This document shows, one piece after another, positions 9,025 to 18,758 of a stretch of 64,000 nucleotides of DNA. Position numbers and translations under genes: made by a program. Position 1 is the first letter of the stretch. Each line of letters opens with the position of its first letter. The stretch lies in NCBI GenBank assembly GCA_963750195.1, contig CAVVPS010000014.1:62001-126000 (forward strand), in the 5' to 3' direction. This stretch comes from AP-15 sp963750195. Lineage in GTDB: Bacteria; Pseudomonadota; Alphaproteobacteria; ATCC43930; CGMCC-115725. The notes beneath the pieces were generated by a model, which was given only the letters and a program-made list of their open reading frames with translations, had not been told where the DNA came from and searched no databases.

Positions 9025-10629
9025 GTGGACATCAAGACAGCGGCGCTGGCTGCAATATTCTGCGTCGCGGCGATCGCGTCGGCGTCGGCCGCGGATGAGG
9101 AAGCGCCGAAACGCGGCGGCGTTCTGACTTATATGATCCCGGCCGACGCGCCGCCGAGCTTTGACGGGCACCGCGAGAGCACTTATGCGACGGTGCATGC
9201 AATCGCACCCTTTTACAGCGTCTTGATTCGTATCAACCCGGACAATCCATCCTCGACGACGGATATCGTCTGCGATTTGTGCACGGCGATGCCGCAGCCG
9301 ACCGACAGCGGCAAGACCTACGCCTTTAAGATCCGCGACGGCGTTAAATTCACCGACGGCTCGCCGCTGACCGCCCGCGACGTCGCCGCGAGCTTTAACG
9401 AAATCGCGTTTCCGCCGAAGGACGTGTTGAGCGCGCGCGCCAGCAATTATCTGATGATCGACAAGATCGAGGCGCTTGATCCGACGACCGTCGTTTTCCG
9501 TTTGAAGTTCGCCACCAGCGCGTTTCTGCCGGCGCTCGCCGACCCGTTCAACTTCATTTACGAGAAGGCGATCCTCGACAAGGACCCGCGCTGGTACGAG
9601 ACGCACGTCATGGGTTCGGGCCCGTTCAAATTCGTCGCCTACGAGACCGGACAGTCGATCAAGGGGGTGAGGAACCCGGATTATTACGTTAAGGGTCTGC
9701 CCTATCTCGACGGCTTCACCGGCATCTTCGCCGACAAGCAGGCGGTGCGGGTCGCCGCAATCCGCAGCGATCGCGCGGCAATCGAGTTCCGCGGCATGCC
9801 GCCGACGGCGCGCGACGAGCTGGTAAATGCCCTCGGCGACAAGATCACGGTGCAGGAGGGCGATTGGAACGTCGGCAGCGCGGTGACGCCAAACCACAAA
9901 AAGAAGCCGTTCGACGACCCGCGGGTTCGGCGAGCATTGAGCCTGGCCATTGACCGTTGGGGCAGCGCACCTGGATTGTCGAAGATCGCGATCGTCAGGA
10001 CCGTCGGCGGCATCGTCTTCCCCGGTTCGCCGCTCGCCGCTACGAAACCGGAACTAGAACAGATCGCCGGCTATTGGCCCGACATCGAGAAATCACGGGC
10101 CGAGGCGAGGCGCCTGCTGAAGGAGGCGGGGGCCGAAGGGCTTTCCTTCGAACTGCTCAACCGCAATGTCGACCAGCCCTACAAATACGTCGCGACCTGG
10201 CTGATCGACCAGTGGAGCAAAGTCGGGCTGCACGTAACCCAGCGTGTCGAGCCGACCGGGCCGTGGTTCGAAGCGATGCGCAGCGGCAATTTCGATGTCG
10301 TGCTCGAGGCTCCGGGTCATGGCCTGGTCAACCCGCTGCTCGATGTCCAGAAATTCCTGCCGGAATCGGTCGATGCCGAAAACTACGCGCATTACCAAGA
10401 TGACACCGAGGTCGCGCTCTACCAGCAGATGCTTCACGAAACCGACCCGGCAAAACAGCGCGTCTTGATGCGCCGGCTCGAAAAATACTTGCTTGATGAC
10501 CAGGCGCACGAGATCTGGTTATTGTGGTGGTATCGGATCGTGCCGTATCGCTCTTATGTGAAAGGCTTTAAGATCGCCCCGACCCATTTCATCAATCAGG
10601 ACCTGGCGAGGATTTGGCTCGAAAAATAG
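9025..10629 (+). CDS. Periplasmic solute-binding protein, SBP family 5 (copy 2)
   Basis: A 534-residue paralogue of the preceding gene, starting at GTG 16 bases after its stop. It has a signal peptide (AAIFCVAAIASASAADEE) and the same opening MIPADAPPSFDGHRE, then YAFKIRDGVKFTDGSPLTAR. It keeps the copy-1 pattern through ADKQAVRV and ends in INQDLARIWLEK. Differences are concentrated in the 440-470 region (PGHGLVNPLLDV against NCHGVPNPLLDV), where ligand selectivity might differ, though this is inference. Confidence 0.92.
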   Translation: MDIKTAALAAIFCVAAIASASAADEEAPKRGGVLTYMIPADAPPSFDGHRESTYATVHAIAPFYSVLIRINPDNPSSTTDIVCDLCTAMPQPTDSGKTYAFKIRDGVKFTDGSPLTARDVAASFNEIAFPPKDVLSARASNYLMIDKIEALDPTTVVFRLKFATSAFLPALADPFNFIYEKAILDKDPRWYETHVMGSGPFKFVAYETGQSIKGVRNPDYYVKGLPYLDGFTGIFADKQAVRVAAIRSDRAAIEFRGMPPTARDELVNALGDKITVQEGDWNVGSAVTPNHKKKPFDDPRVRRALSLAIDRWGSAPGLSKIAIVRTVGGIVFPGSPLAATKPELEQIAGYWPDIEKSRAEARRLLKEAGAEGLSFELLNRNVDQPYKYVATWLIDQWSKVGLHVTQRVEPTGPWFEAMRSGNFDVVLEAPGHGLVNPLLDVQKFLPESVDAENYAHYQDDTEVALYQQMLHETDPAKQRVLMRRLEKYLLDDQAHEIWLLWWYRIVPYRSYVKGFKIAPTHFINQDLARIWLEK

Positions 10630-10659
10630 AAGAGAATTGTAATTTGGTTGCCTTCTGCG

Positions 10660-10735
10660 GAAGCGAGAGGCCAGGGCCTGCTCCTCGCCTGACCATGGCA
10701 GTTAGAAGAGGCGCTGGCCCTGGGTTCCCGCTTTC
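10660..10735 (+). repeat. Long imperfect stem-loop between binding-protein genes
   Basis: The arms GAAGCGAGAGGCCAGGGCC (10660-10678) and its near-complement at 10716-10735 can pair over about 19 bases with few mismatches, around a loop of about 37 bases. It sits in the 162-base gap between copies 2 and 3. No T tract follows, so it looks more like an mRNA-stabilising or REP-like element, or an internal attenuator, than a simple terminator. Confidence 0.5.
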
Positions 10736-10791
10736 GCGAGAACGACAATTAGAATGGTGCAACACTAGCTGAGTGGAATCAGGAGGTAAGA

Positions 10792-12396
10792 GTGCACATT
10801 AAGACAGTAGCGTTGGCGGCAATGTTCGGGGCAACGGCGTTTGCCGCTTCGGCCGGACAGGATGAAGAGGCCGCTAAACATGGCGGAACCCTAACCTACA
10901 TGATCCCGGCCGACGCGCCGCCGAGCTTTGACGCGCATCGCGAAGAGACCTACGCGACGATCCATTCGGCCGCGCCGTTCTACAGCACGCTCGTTCGCGC
11001 CAACCCGGACAATCCGGGCAAGACCGACGACATTGTCTGCGATGTGTGCACGGCGATGCCGCAGCCGACCGACGGCGGCAGAACCTGGACCTTCAAGATC
11101 CGCGACGGCATTAAATTCACCGATGGCTCGCCCTTGACCGCCGATGATGTTGCGGCGAGCTGGAACGAGATCATCTTCCCGCCGAAGGGCGTCCTCAGCG
11201 TGCGACAGAGCAATTTCGTCATGGTCGATTCGGTCAAGGCGCCGGTCCCGTCCACCGTCGTCTTCCGCCTCAAATTCGCCACCGACGCATTCCTGCCGGC
11301 ATTGGCCGATCCGTATGCCTGGATCTACGAGAAGAAGATCATCGACAAGGATCCACACTGGTACGAAAAGAACATCATGGGCTCGGGCCCGTTTAAGTTT
11401 GTCGATTACCAGGTCGGCCAGTCGATCAAAGGCGAACGCAATCCAGATTATTTCCGCAAGGGGATGCCCTACCTCGACGGCTTTACCGGCATCTTCGCCC
11501 CCAAGCAGGCGGTCGAGATCGCGGCAATCCGCAGCGGTCGCGCCGACATCGAATTCCGCGGTTTTCCGCCCTCGGCGGTCGACGAGCTGAAGAAGGCGCT
11601 CGGCGACAAGCTGGCGATCCAGACCAGCGACTGGAACTGCGGCGGGCTGGTGACCCCGAACCACAAGCGTAAGCCGTTCGACGACGTGCGGGTGCGCCGC
11701 GCCTTGACCCTGGCGATCGACCGTTGGGGCAGCGCGCCCGAGCTGTCCAAGATCGCCCTCGTGCACACGGTCGGCGGCGTCACCTTCCCGGGGTCGCCCT
11801 TGGCCCCGAGCAAGGAGGAATTGCAGCAGATCGCCGGCTACTGGCCCGATATCGAGAAATCGCGCGCCGAGGCGCGGCGTTTACTGAAGGAGGCCGGGGC
11901 CGAAAATCTCAGCTTCGAACTGCTCAACCGCAACAACGATCAACCCTACAAATATTACGGGATCTGGGTCGTCGACCAGTGGAGCAAGATCGGCCTGCAC
12001 GTGACACAGAAGGTCGTCCCTGTCGGTCCCTGGTTCGAAGCCCAGCGCAGCGGCAATTTCGACGTCACGGTCGAGGGCAATTGCCAGAACGTGGTCAATC
12101 CGCTCGCCGATGTCGGCAAATACCTACCGCATTCCGTATCCAACTCGAACTACGGCAATTTCGAAGACGCCAAGGAAGTCGAGATGTACAACCGTCAGCT
12201 GCGCGAGCTCGACAAGGCGAAGCAAAAGGCGGATCTGCTTGAGTTCGCGAAATACGTGCTCGACGAGCAGGCGCACGAAATCTTCCTTTTGTGGTGGCAG
12301 CGGGTGGTGCCGTACCATTCTTACGTGAAGGGCTGGAAGATCGGGCCGAGCCACTACGTCAATCAGGATCTGGCGACGATCTGGCTCGACAAATAG
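10792..12396 (+). CDS. Periplasmic solute-binding protein, SBP family 5 (copy 3)
   Basis: A 534-residue third paralogue with a GTG start preceded by AGGAGGTAAGA. It has a signal peptide (AAMFGATAFAASAGQDEE), then KHGGTLTYMIPADAPPSFDA and WTFKIRDGIKFTDGSPLTAD. It diverges from copies 1 and 2 at APKQAVEIAAIRSGRADIEFRG and near NCQNVVNPLADVGKYLP. It lies immediately before the second ATPase gene, and the longer upstream gap with its stem-loop could allow separate expression. Confidence 0.92.
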   Translation: MHIKTVALAAMFGATAFAASAGQDEEAAKHGGTLTYMIPADAPPSFDAHREETYATIHSAAPFYSTLVRANPDNPGKTDDIVCDVCTAMPQPTDGGRTWTFKIRDGIKFTDGSPLTADDVAASWNEIIFPPKGVLSVRQSNFVMVDSVKAPVPSTVVFRLKFATDAFLPALADPYAWIYEKKIIDKDPHWYEKNIMGSGPFKFVDYQVGQSIKGERNPDYFRKGMPYLDGFTGIFAPKQAVEIAAIRSGRADIEFRGFPPSAVDELKKALGDKLAIQTSDWNCGGLVTPNHKRKPFDDVRVRRALTLAIDRWGSAPELSKIALVHTVGGVTFPGSPLAPSKEELQQIAGYWPDIEKSRAEARRLLKEAGAENLSFELLNRNNDQPYKYYGIWVVDQWSKIGLHVTQKVVPVGPWFEAQRSGNFDVTVEGNCQNVVNPLADVGKYLPHSVSNSNYGNFEDAKEVEMYNRQLRELDKAKQKADLLEFAKYVLDEQAHEIFLLWWQRVVPYHSYVKGWKIGPSHYVNQDLATIWLDK

Positions 12397-12422
12397 CGGC
12401 ATAGCGGAGAGGGGACGGCGGC

Positions 12423-13412
<990 letters not shown>

Positions 13413-13468
13413 CAGTGATGCATGGGCGAAGGCGCAGCTAGCCCGGCGCGAGGGAGGCGCCCAAGGAA

Positions 13469-14440
13469 ATGTACCGGTACATTATTCAGCGGATACTGCT
13501 GGTGGTGCCGACCTTATTCGGGGCGGCTGCCCTGGTGTTTTTGCTGATGCGCCTCATTCCTGGTGACATCTGCGTGGTGCGACTCGGCTCGGGCGGCGGC
13601 ACCTTCGACGAGCGCGCGGTCGCCGCCTGTCATGCCGAACTCGGGCTCGACCGGCCGATACTCCTGCAATTCTTCGATTTTATCTGGGGTTTGTGTCGCT
13701 TTGACTTCGGCACGTCGATGTGGTCGGGCAAGCCGGTTTCCTACGAGATCGCCGCCCGCTTTCCGATCTCGCTGGAGATCGCGATCCTGGCAACCGTCGT
13801 CGCGGTCGCGGTCGCAATCCCGTTCGGCACGCTCTCGGCGTTGAAGCAGAACAGCGTCACCGACCTTGTGGTGCGGGTGATCGCCATCGCCGGTCTCGCC
13901 ACCCCGGGCTTCTGGCTCGGCATCCTGCTCATTCTCGCTATCCTCAACATCTCGCAGATGGCGTTTGGCACGCCGTGGATGCCGCCGATCGACTATGTGC
14001 CATTGTGGAAGGACCCGGTGCGCAACCTGTCGATGGCGATCTGGCCGGCGATCGCGGTGGGCTATCGCACATCTGCGGTTACCATGCGGATGACCCGCTC
14101 GGCGATGCTCGAGGTCATGCGCGAGGACTACATTCGCACCGCGCGGGCCAAGGGTCTGATCGAACGCATCATCGTCAATCGGCACGCGCTGAAGAACGCG
14201 CTGCTGCCGGTCGTGACTTTGATCGGCATCGAATCGGCGTTTCTGATCGGCGGCCTGGTCGTGACCGAGCAGGTGTTCAACCTGAACGGGATCGGCCGGC
14301 TGCTCGTCCAGGCCGTGCAGAACCAGGACTACACCCTGACCCAGGCGCTGGTAATGCTGACCGTTGCCGTCTTCGTGTTCACCAATACCGCCGTCGACAT
14401 GCTCTATGCCTGGCTCGACCCCCGCATCCGCTTCGCGTGA
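13469..14440 (+). CDS. ABC importer permease, DppB type
   Basis: A 323-residue inner-membrane permease. It begins MYRYIIQRILLVVPTLFGAA, the standard DppB opening, carries the ATPase-coupling loop EDYIRTARAKGL, and has about six membrane segments. It ends ...AWLDPRIRFA, typical of the family. The stop overlaps the GTG/ATG start region of the next permease gene. It forms the translocation channel with the DppC-type subunit. Confidence 0.93.
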   Translation: MYRYIIQRILLVVPTLFGAAALVFLLMRLIPGDICVVRLGSGGGTFDERAVAACHAELGLDRPILLQFFDFIWGLCRFDFGTSMWSGKPVSYEIAARFPISLEIAILATVVAVAVAIPFGTLSALKQNSVTDLVVRVIAIAGLATPGFWLGILLILAILNISQMAFGTPWMPPIDYVPLWKDPVRNLSMAIWPAIAVGYRTSAVTMRMTRSAMLEVMREDYIRTARAKGLIERIIVNRHALKNALLPVVTLIGIESAFLIGGLVVTEQVFNLNGIGRLLVQAVQNQDYTLTQALVMLTVAVFVFTNTAVDMLYAWLDPRIRFA

Positions 14441-14448
14441 GCGCCGCC

Positions 14449-15360
14449 ATGACCATCGCTGCACCAAATGAAGCCGCTGCTCCCGCCCTTCTCGACGATC
14501 TGCCCGGAGGCCGGGGATCGCTGGTCGGTCGAGCGCTGGTTTTTGCCCGCCGCCAGCCCCTCGGCACCTTCGGCCTGGTTCTGGTGCTGGTCATGGCGGT
14601 AGCCGGGCTTGGCGCCGATTGGATCGCGCCTTACAGCCCGACCGCCAACGATTTCGCGGCGATGACCGAGGCGCCGAGCTGGGCGCATTGGCTCGGCACC
14701 GATCAGTTCGGGCGCGATCAGCTGTCGCGCATCATTTTCGGCGCGCGCACCGCGCTGATCGTCGGCTTCTCCTGCGCAATCGTCAGCAGTTTTGCCGGGC
14801 TGGTGCTGGGGGTCGGCAGCGCTTATTTCGGCGGGCGCCTCGACCTATACCTGCAGCGCCTGCTCGATATCCTGATGGCTTTTCCGCTGATCATCATGGC
14901 GCTCGCGGTCGTGTCGATCTTCGGCACCGGCGTGCACAACGTGATCATCGCAATCACGATCCCGCTGATCCCGCGCTGCGCGCGCATCATCCGGTCGAGC
15001 GCGCTGTCGATCCGCGAGATCCCTTACGTCGACGCCGCGCGTGCCTGCGGCTTTAGCCATTCGCGGATCATCCTGCGCCATATGGTGCCGAATGTGATGG
15101 CGCCGTTCCTGATCCTGCTGACGGCATTTGTCGGCCAGGCGATACTGGCCGAGGCCGCGCTGTCCTATCTCGGGCTCGGCGTGCAAGAACCGGTCCCGGC
15201 CTGGGGCCTGATGCTGCAAGGCGGGGCCGAGGAATATGCCTCGACGGCGCCCTGGATCGCGATCTTCCCGGGTCTGGCAATCGCGGTGACGGTGTTCGGC
15301 TTCAGCCTCTTTGGCGATGCGTTGCGGGATGCGCTTGACCCCAAAATGCGCGATCGCTGA
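14449..15360 (+). CDS. ABC importer permease, DppC type
   Basis: The partner permease. It has an N-terminal cytoplasmic lead, then LGTFGLVLVLVMAVAGLGAD, the family motif WLGTDQFGRDQLSRIIFGAR, and the coupling loop IPYVDAARACGFSHSRIILRH. It ends FGDALRDALDPKMRDR as DppC proteins do. A GTG at 14437 overlapping the dppB-type stop is in the same frame and may be the true start, giving four more residues. Last gene of the transporter operon. Confidence 0.93.
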   Translation: MTIAAPNEAAAPALLDDLPGGRGSLVGRALVFARRQPLGTFGLVLVLVMAVAGLGADWIAPYSPTANDFAAMTEAPSWAHWLGTDQFGRDQLSRIIFGARTALIVGFSCAIVSSFAGLVLGVGSAYFGGRLDLYLQRLLDILMAFPLIIMALAVVSIFGTGVHNVIIAITIPLIPRCARIIRSSALSIREIPYVDAARACGFSHSRIILRHMVPNVMAPFLILLTAFVGQAILAEAALSYLGLGVQEPVPAWGLMLQGGAEEYASTAPWIAIFPGLAIAVTVFGFSLFGDALRDALDPKMRDR

Positions 15361-15464
15361 TCTCGGCGTCGCCGAGCCGGCGGCGGGCGACCTGCCCATT
15401 CGTCCAGTAGCGGCGGCATAGCGGCGGCCCCATTCTTTTCGGCATATAGACCGAGGAGAGGGGC

Positions 15465-16372
15465 ATGCCCGACAATACGCAAGACGCGCTTAGCCAATTT
15501 TCTGCCGCTTTGGCCGAGCGCGTGGCGGCGGCGCGCGGGCTGGTCGCCGGCATTCGCATGCGCGGGCACTCCCTGCGCTCCGGCACTTTGTGGCGCAAGG
15601 ATGTCGTGGTCGCCTCGGAGCAGGCATTGCCCAAGGCCGAGGAGGCCGAGGTGGCGCTGGCCGATGGCGGCAGCTTTGCGGCGCGGGTGGCCGGTCGCGA
15701 CCCCGGCACCAACGTTGCCGTGCTGCGGCTCGACAGCGCTCCGGAACCGGCGCCGCTCGCTGCCGAGGAGCCGCGGCCGGGTGCGCTCGTCCTCGCTCTC
15801 GCCGCCGACGGCGTCGGCGGGGTCGCGGTGAGACTTGGCGCCGTCCATTCGGTCGGCCCCGCCTGGCACAGCCGCGCCGGGGGCCGCATCGACCGCCGCA
15901 TTGGGCTCGACCTCAGATTGGAGAGAGGCGAGGAAGGCGGACCGGTGCTCGACGCTGCGGGCGGCTTGCTCGGCATCTCGAACTCTCGGCCCGCGCCGGC
16001 GGGTTCTGGTCATCCCGTCGGCGACGGTCGAGCGCGTGATGGAACCGCTGCTGACGACCGGCCGGATCGCGCGCGGTTGGCTCGGCGCGGCAGTGCAGCC
16101 GGTACTCGTGCCCGAGGCGCTGCATAGTGAAGCCGATCAGCCTTTGGGGCTGATGATCATCGGCGTGACCAAGGACGGGCCGGCGGCGCAAGCCGGGGTA
16201 TTAATGGGCGACATCCTGATCGCCGTTGACGGCGCCGATGTCGGGAGTCCGAGGCGGCTCGCCGAAGTGCTGGGGCCGGAGTCGGTCGGGACGTCAAGTC
16301 CAATTTCGTCTGATCCGTGCCGGCAAGATGCAAACGCTGGCCGCCACGGTGGGTGAGCGGCCGGCGCGATGA
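15465..16372 (+). CDS. HtrA-like protein with degenerate protease site and PDZ domain, frameshifted
   Basis: The N-terminal half follows the HtrA/trypsin fold (RSGTLWRKDVVVASEQALP, GRDPGTNVAVLRLDS) and the C-terminal half is a PDZ domain (VTKDGPAAQAGVLMGDILIAVDG). The catalytic residues look lost: the usual TNHHV histidine region reads ASEQ, and the GNSGGP serine region reads GEEGGPVLD. No signal peptide is visible, so it may be cytoplasmic. Two indels break it: a GAAC tract at 15980, and the 16290-16305 region. Repaired, it runs to a TGA at 16370 that overlaps the next ATG, implying coupled expression with the LuxR regulator. Confidence 0.7.
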
Positions 16373-16923
16373 GCGCCGTTGCGCCGGCTGCGGCCGATCT
16401 TCCGCGGCGGATGCGTATCGCGGTCAAGGCCGCCGATCCAGCGACGGCAAAGCGGCTCGGCGCGCTCGTCGCAGCAGCCGGGCACGAGGTCGTCGCCGCG
16501 GTCGACGCGGCCGATGCGGTATTGACCGATGGCTCGGCTGAGCCGCTGTCCGGCGCGCCGATTGTCTCTCTTGGAACAATTGACGGCGATTATGCCGGAT
16601 CGCTCCGGCCGGAGGCCGGGGCGGCTCAGGTCGACGCCGCGCTGCGCGCCGTCGCCGCGGGCCTGATCGTGCGGATCCCACAGTCGCCGAACTCGCGGTT
16701 CGGGCCGTTGCCCGACGACGCATCGCCACTGCTGACGCCGCGCGAAATCGAGGTGCTGACGGCGCTCGGCGACGGCTTGAGCAACAAGGCCGCCGCCCGG
16801 CGGCTCGGCATCTCGCCGCACACCGTCAAATTCCATATCGAGCAGTTGTTCCGCAAACTAGGCGCGGGTTGCCGGGCTGAAGCTGTCGCCAAAGGGCTGA
16901 GGCGGCAGATTGTCGAGTTCTGA
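16369..16923 (+). CDS. LuxR-type regulator with degenerate receiver-like domain
   Basis: A 184-residue protein. Residues about 120-180 form a LuxR/FixJ DNA-binding domain (LTPREIEVLTALGDGLSNKA, then RRLGISPHTVKFHIEQLFRK). Residues 15-110 resemble a response-regulator receiver (RIAVKAADPATAKRLGALVA), but the acidic pair after strand 1 is missing, so phosphorylation-driven control seems unlikely. The ATG overlaps the stop of the HtrA-like gene. A functional link between the two is inferred from this coupling. Confidence 0.8.
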   Translation: MSAVAPAAADLPRRMRIAVKAADPATAKRLGALVAAAGHEVVAAVDAADAVLTDGSAEPLSGAPIVSLGTIDGDYAGSLRPEAGAAQVDAALRAVAAGLIVRIPQSPNSRFGPLPDDASPLLTPREIEVLTALGDGLSNKAAARRLGISPHTVKFHIEQLFRKLGAGCRAEAVAKGLRRQIVEF

Positions 16924-16950
16924 CGCTGCCGCCCGCCTGCTTGGCAGCGC
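16924..16950. terminator. Hairpin between convergent genes
   Basis: CGCTGCC and GGCAGCG form a seven-base stem around a 12-base loop, directly after the LuxR-type stop and before the stop of the convergent FAH-family gene. There is no clear T tract, so its use as a bidirectional terminator is tentative. Confidence 0.35.
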
Positions 16951-16955
16951 GGACG

Positions 16956-17741
16956 CTACATCCCTTCGCGCACCACCGGGTTGGTGAGGGTGCCGATGCC
17001 GGTAATCTCGATGTCAATTGTGTCGCCGTGCTTGACGTTTTCGGGGGCGCCTTCGGTGCCCATCCACACAACATCGCCAGGGTAGAGCGTCAGATATTGC
17101 GACATTCGGCTGATGAAGGTGGCGGGACCGAACAGCATGTGGTCGGTCTTGAAGCGGATTTTTTCATCGCCGTTGACGCGGATGATCGTCTGCGCTGCGG
17201 CGAGGTCGAAACCGGTCTCGATCCACGGCCCCATCGGCTTGAAAGTGTCGGCGTTTTTGGCGCGCCACAGGGTGCGGTCACCCGCCTGCCAGGTGCGCTC
17301 GCTGAAGTCATTGCCGATCGTCCAGCCGAGCACGCAAGAAAGCGCGTCCCGTTCCGACAGGTTTTTGGCCCTCTTGCCGATGACCGCGACCAGTTCGCCC
17401 TCGTATTGGCAGCGCTCGGTCGCGTCCTTGGGGAGAACGATGTTCTCGCCATGAGCAATCAGCGCGTTGTTGGCGCGATAGCCGATATCGGCGGCTTTGG
17501 GCAAATTCGGTTCCTGGCCGCGTTTTCTGGCGGCTTCGATGACATGCTCGGCATAATTGAGCCCGGCGCAATAGAAGGTGCGCGGCTCGACCGGAATCAG
17601 CAATTTGACCGATGACAGCTTATGGCGGGTCGCGGTCTTTTCGTAGCCGGCGAATGGGTCGCCCTTGACTTCGGTCACCGTGTCGCCATCGAGGATGCCG
17701 TAGGCCGCATGGCCATTCGCCTCGAACCGTATCCAGCGCAT
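16956..17741 (-). CDS. Fumarylacetoacetate hydrolase-family protein
   Basis: A 261-residue FAH-superfamily enzyme. These metal-dependent enzymes hydrolyse or decarboxylate acylpyruvates or 2-oxo-diacids in aromatic catabolism. Visible features are GLNYAEHV, the metal-ligand segment QYEGELVAVIGKRAKN, the IGNDFSERTWQ loop, and PGDVVWMGTEGAP near the end. GGAGGAGACGAAAG precedes the ATG at 17741. It is followed on the same strand by no FAH-pathway partner, only the epoxide hydrolase-like and TauD genes upstream, so the substrate is open. Confidence 0.88.
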   Translation of the reverse strand: MRWIRFEANGHAAYGILDGDTVTEVKGDPFAGYEKTATRHKLSSVKLLIPVEPRTFYCAGLNYAEHVIEAARKRGQEPNLPKAADIGYRANNALIAHGENIVLPKDATERCQYEGELVAVIGKRAKNLSERDALSCVLGWTIGNDFSERTWQAGDRTLWRAKNADTFKPMGPWIETGFDLAAAQTIIRVNGDEKIRFKTDHMLFGPATFISRMSQYLTLYPGDVVWMGTEGAPENVKHGDTIDIEITGIGTLTNPVVREGM

Positions 17742-17789
17742 CTTTCGTCTCCTCCGGATTTTGACGACCCTAGCTTAGCGCCTCAAGGT

Positions 17790-18753
17790 CTAGAGGCTGC
17801 GGAGAAAGTCGATCATCGCGGCGTTGACCTCGTGCGGCCGCTCTCGCTGGATAAGATGACCGCAGCCGGGCAGCATCATGTTCGCGCGTAATCGCGGCGC
17901 GAACTTCGCCAGATCCGCGATATGCCGGTCCATGCCGGGAAATTTCACAACCGGGTCGCGATCGCCGGCCATATAGAGCGCCGGTACGGTGACCGGCAGC
18001 CCGTCAAACGGGGCAAGCAATTCCCAGTTACGGTCGATGTTCCGGTAATAATTGAGCCCGCCGCGAAAGCCGGTACGGGTAAACTCGGCGACAAAGAAAT
18101 CGATATCGGCTTCGCTCAGCCACGCGGGGAGCGGCGGCAGCTCGGCGTTCCAACGAAACGGACTGCCCTGCCGCGGCACCATGCCAAACGGTCGCGCGAT
18201 GGCTGGCGCGTCGCCCGAGATCGCAATCGCGCCGGCGTGGAAAACCGGGCGCACATGGCGATCGTACTCCACCTCTGCGACCCCCGGCTCCTGGAAATAG
18301 AGCTGGTAGAAGATCGCGTCCTCGGTCTGCGGCATCACCGTCGTCGGACGAACCGGTCCGCGCGCGCGGAATGGTACGCTGAGGGCAATGACGCCCCGGA
18401 AGCGGTCGGGGCGCAGTTGCGCGGCAAGCCATGCCACAATCGCACCCCAATCGTGGCCGGCGATGACCGTGCGTTCCTCACCTAGCGCATCGAGCAGGCC
18501 GACAACGTCGCCGACGAGATGCAGCAATGTGTATTGGTCGATCGCATCAGGGCGGTCGGTCTGGCCGTAGCCGCGCATATCGGGCGCGACGGCGCGGAAT
18601 CCAGCTTCGGCCAGCGCCGGCAGCTGGTGGCGCCAAGAATACCAAAGCTCCGGAAAGCCGTGGCACAGCAGAACCAGCGGACCCTCCCCTTGCTCGGCCA
18701 AGTGCATGCGGATGCCGTTGGTCTCGATCGTGCGGTGCCGGAGCCTCGGTCAT
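17790..18753 (-). CDS. Epoxide hydrolase-type alpha/beta hydrolase, frameshift near the start
   Basis: It has the oxyanion-hole motif LLCHGFPELWYSWRHQ, the nucleophile elbow VIAGHDWGAIVAW with Asp in place of Ser, and a late GCGHLIQRERP carrying the catalytic His. This pattern marks soluble epoxide hydrolases, which open epoxides to diols. The intact frame starts at 18707 (MHLAEQG). A better start is the ATG at 18753 (MTEAPA), reached only if one base near 18735 is removed, which then reads TIETNGIRMHLAEQG as in the family. It lies six bases after the TauD gene on the same strand. Confidence 0.82.
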
Positions 18754-18758
18754 CGCGG

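Noticed and set aside
13720..14448. N-terminal 243 residues of an apparent 546-residue permease
   Set aside because: This part is an out-of-frame reading of the DppB-type gene; the DppC-type protein starts at 14437 or 14449.
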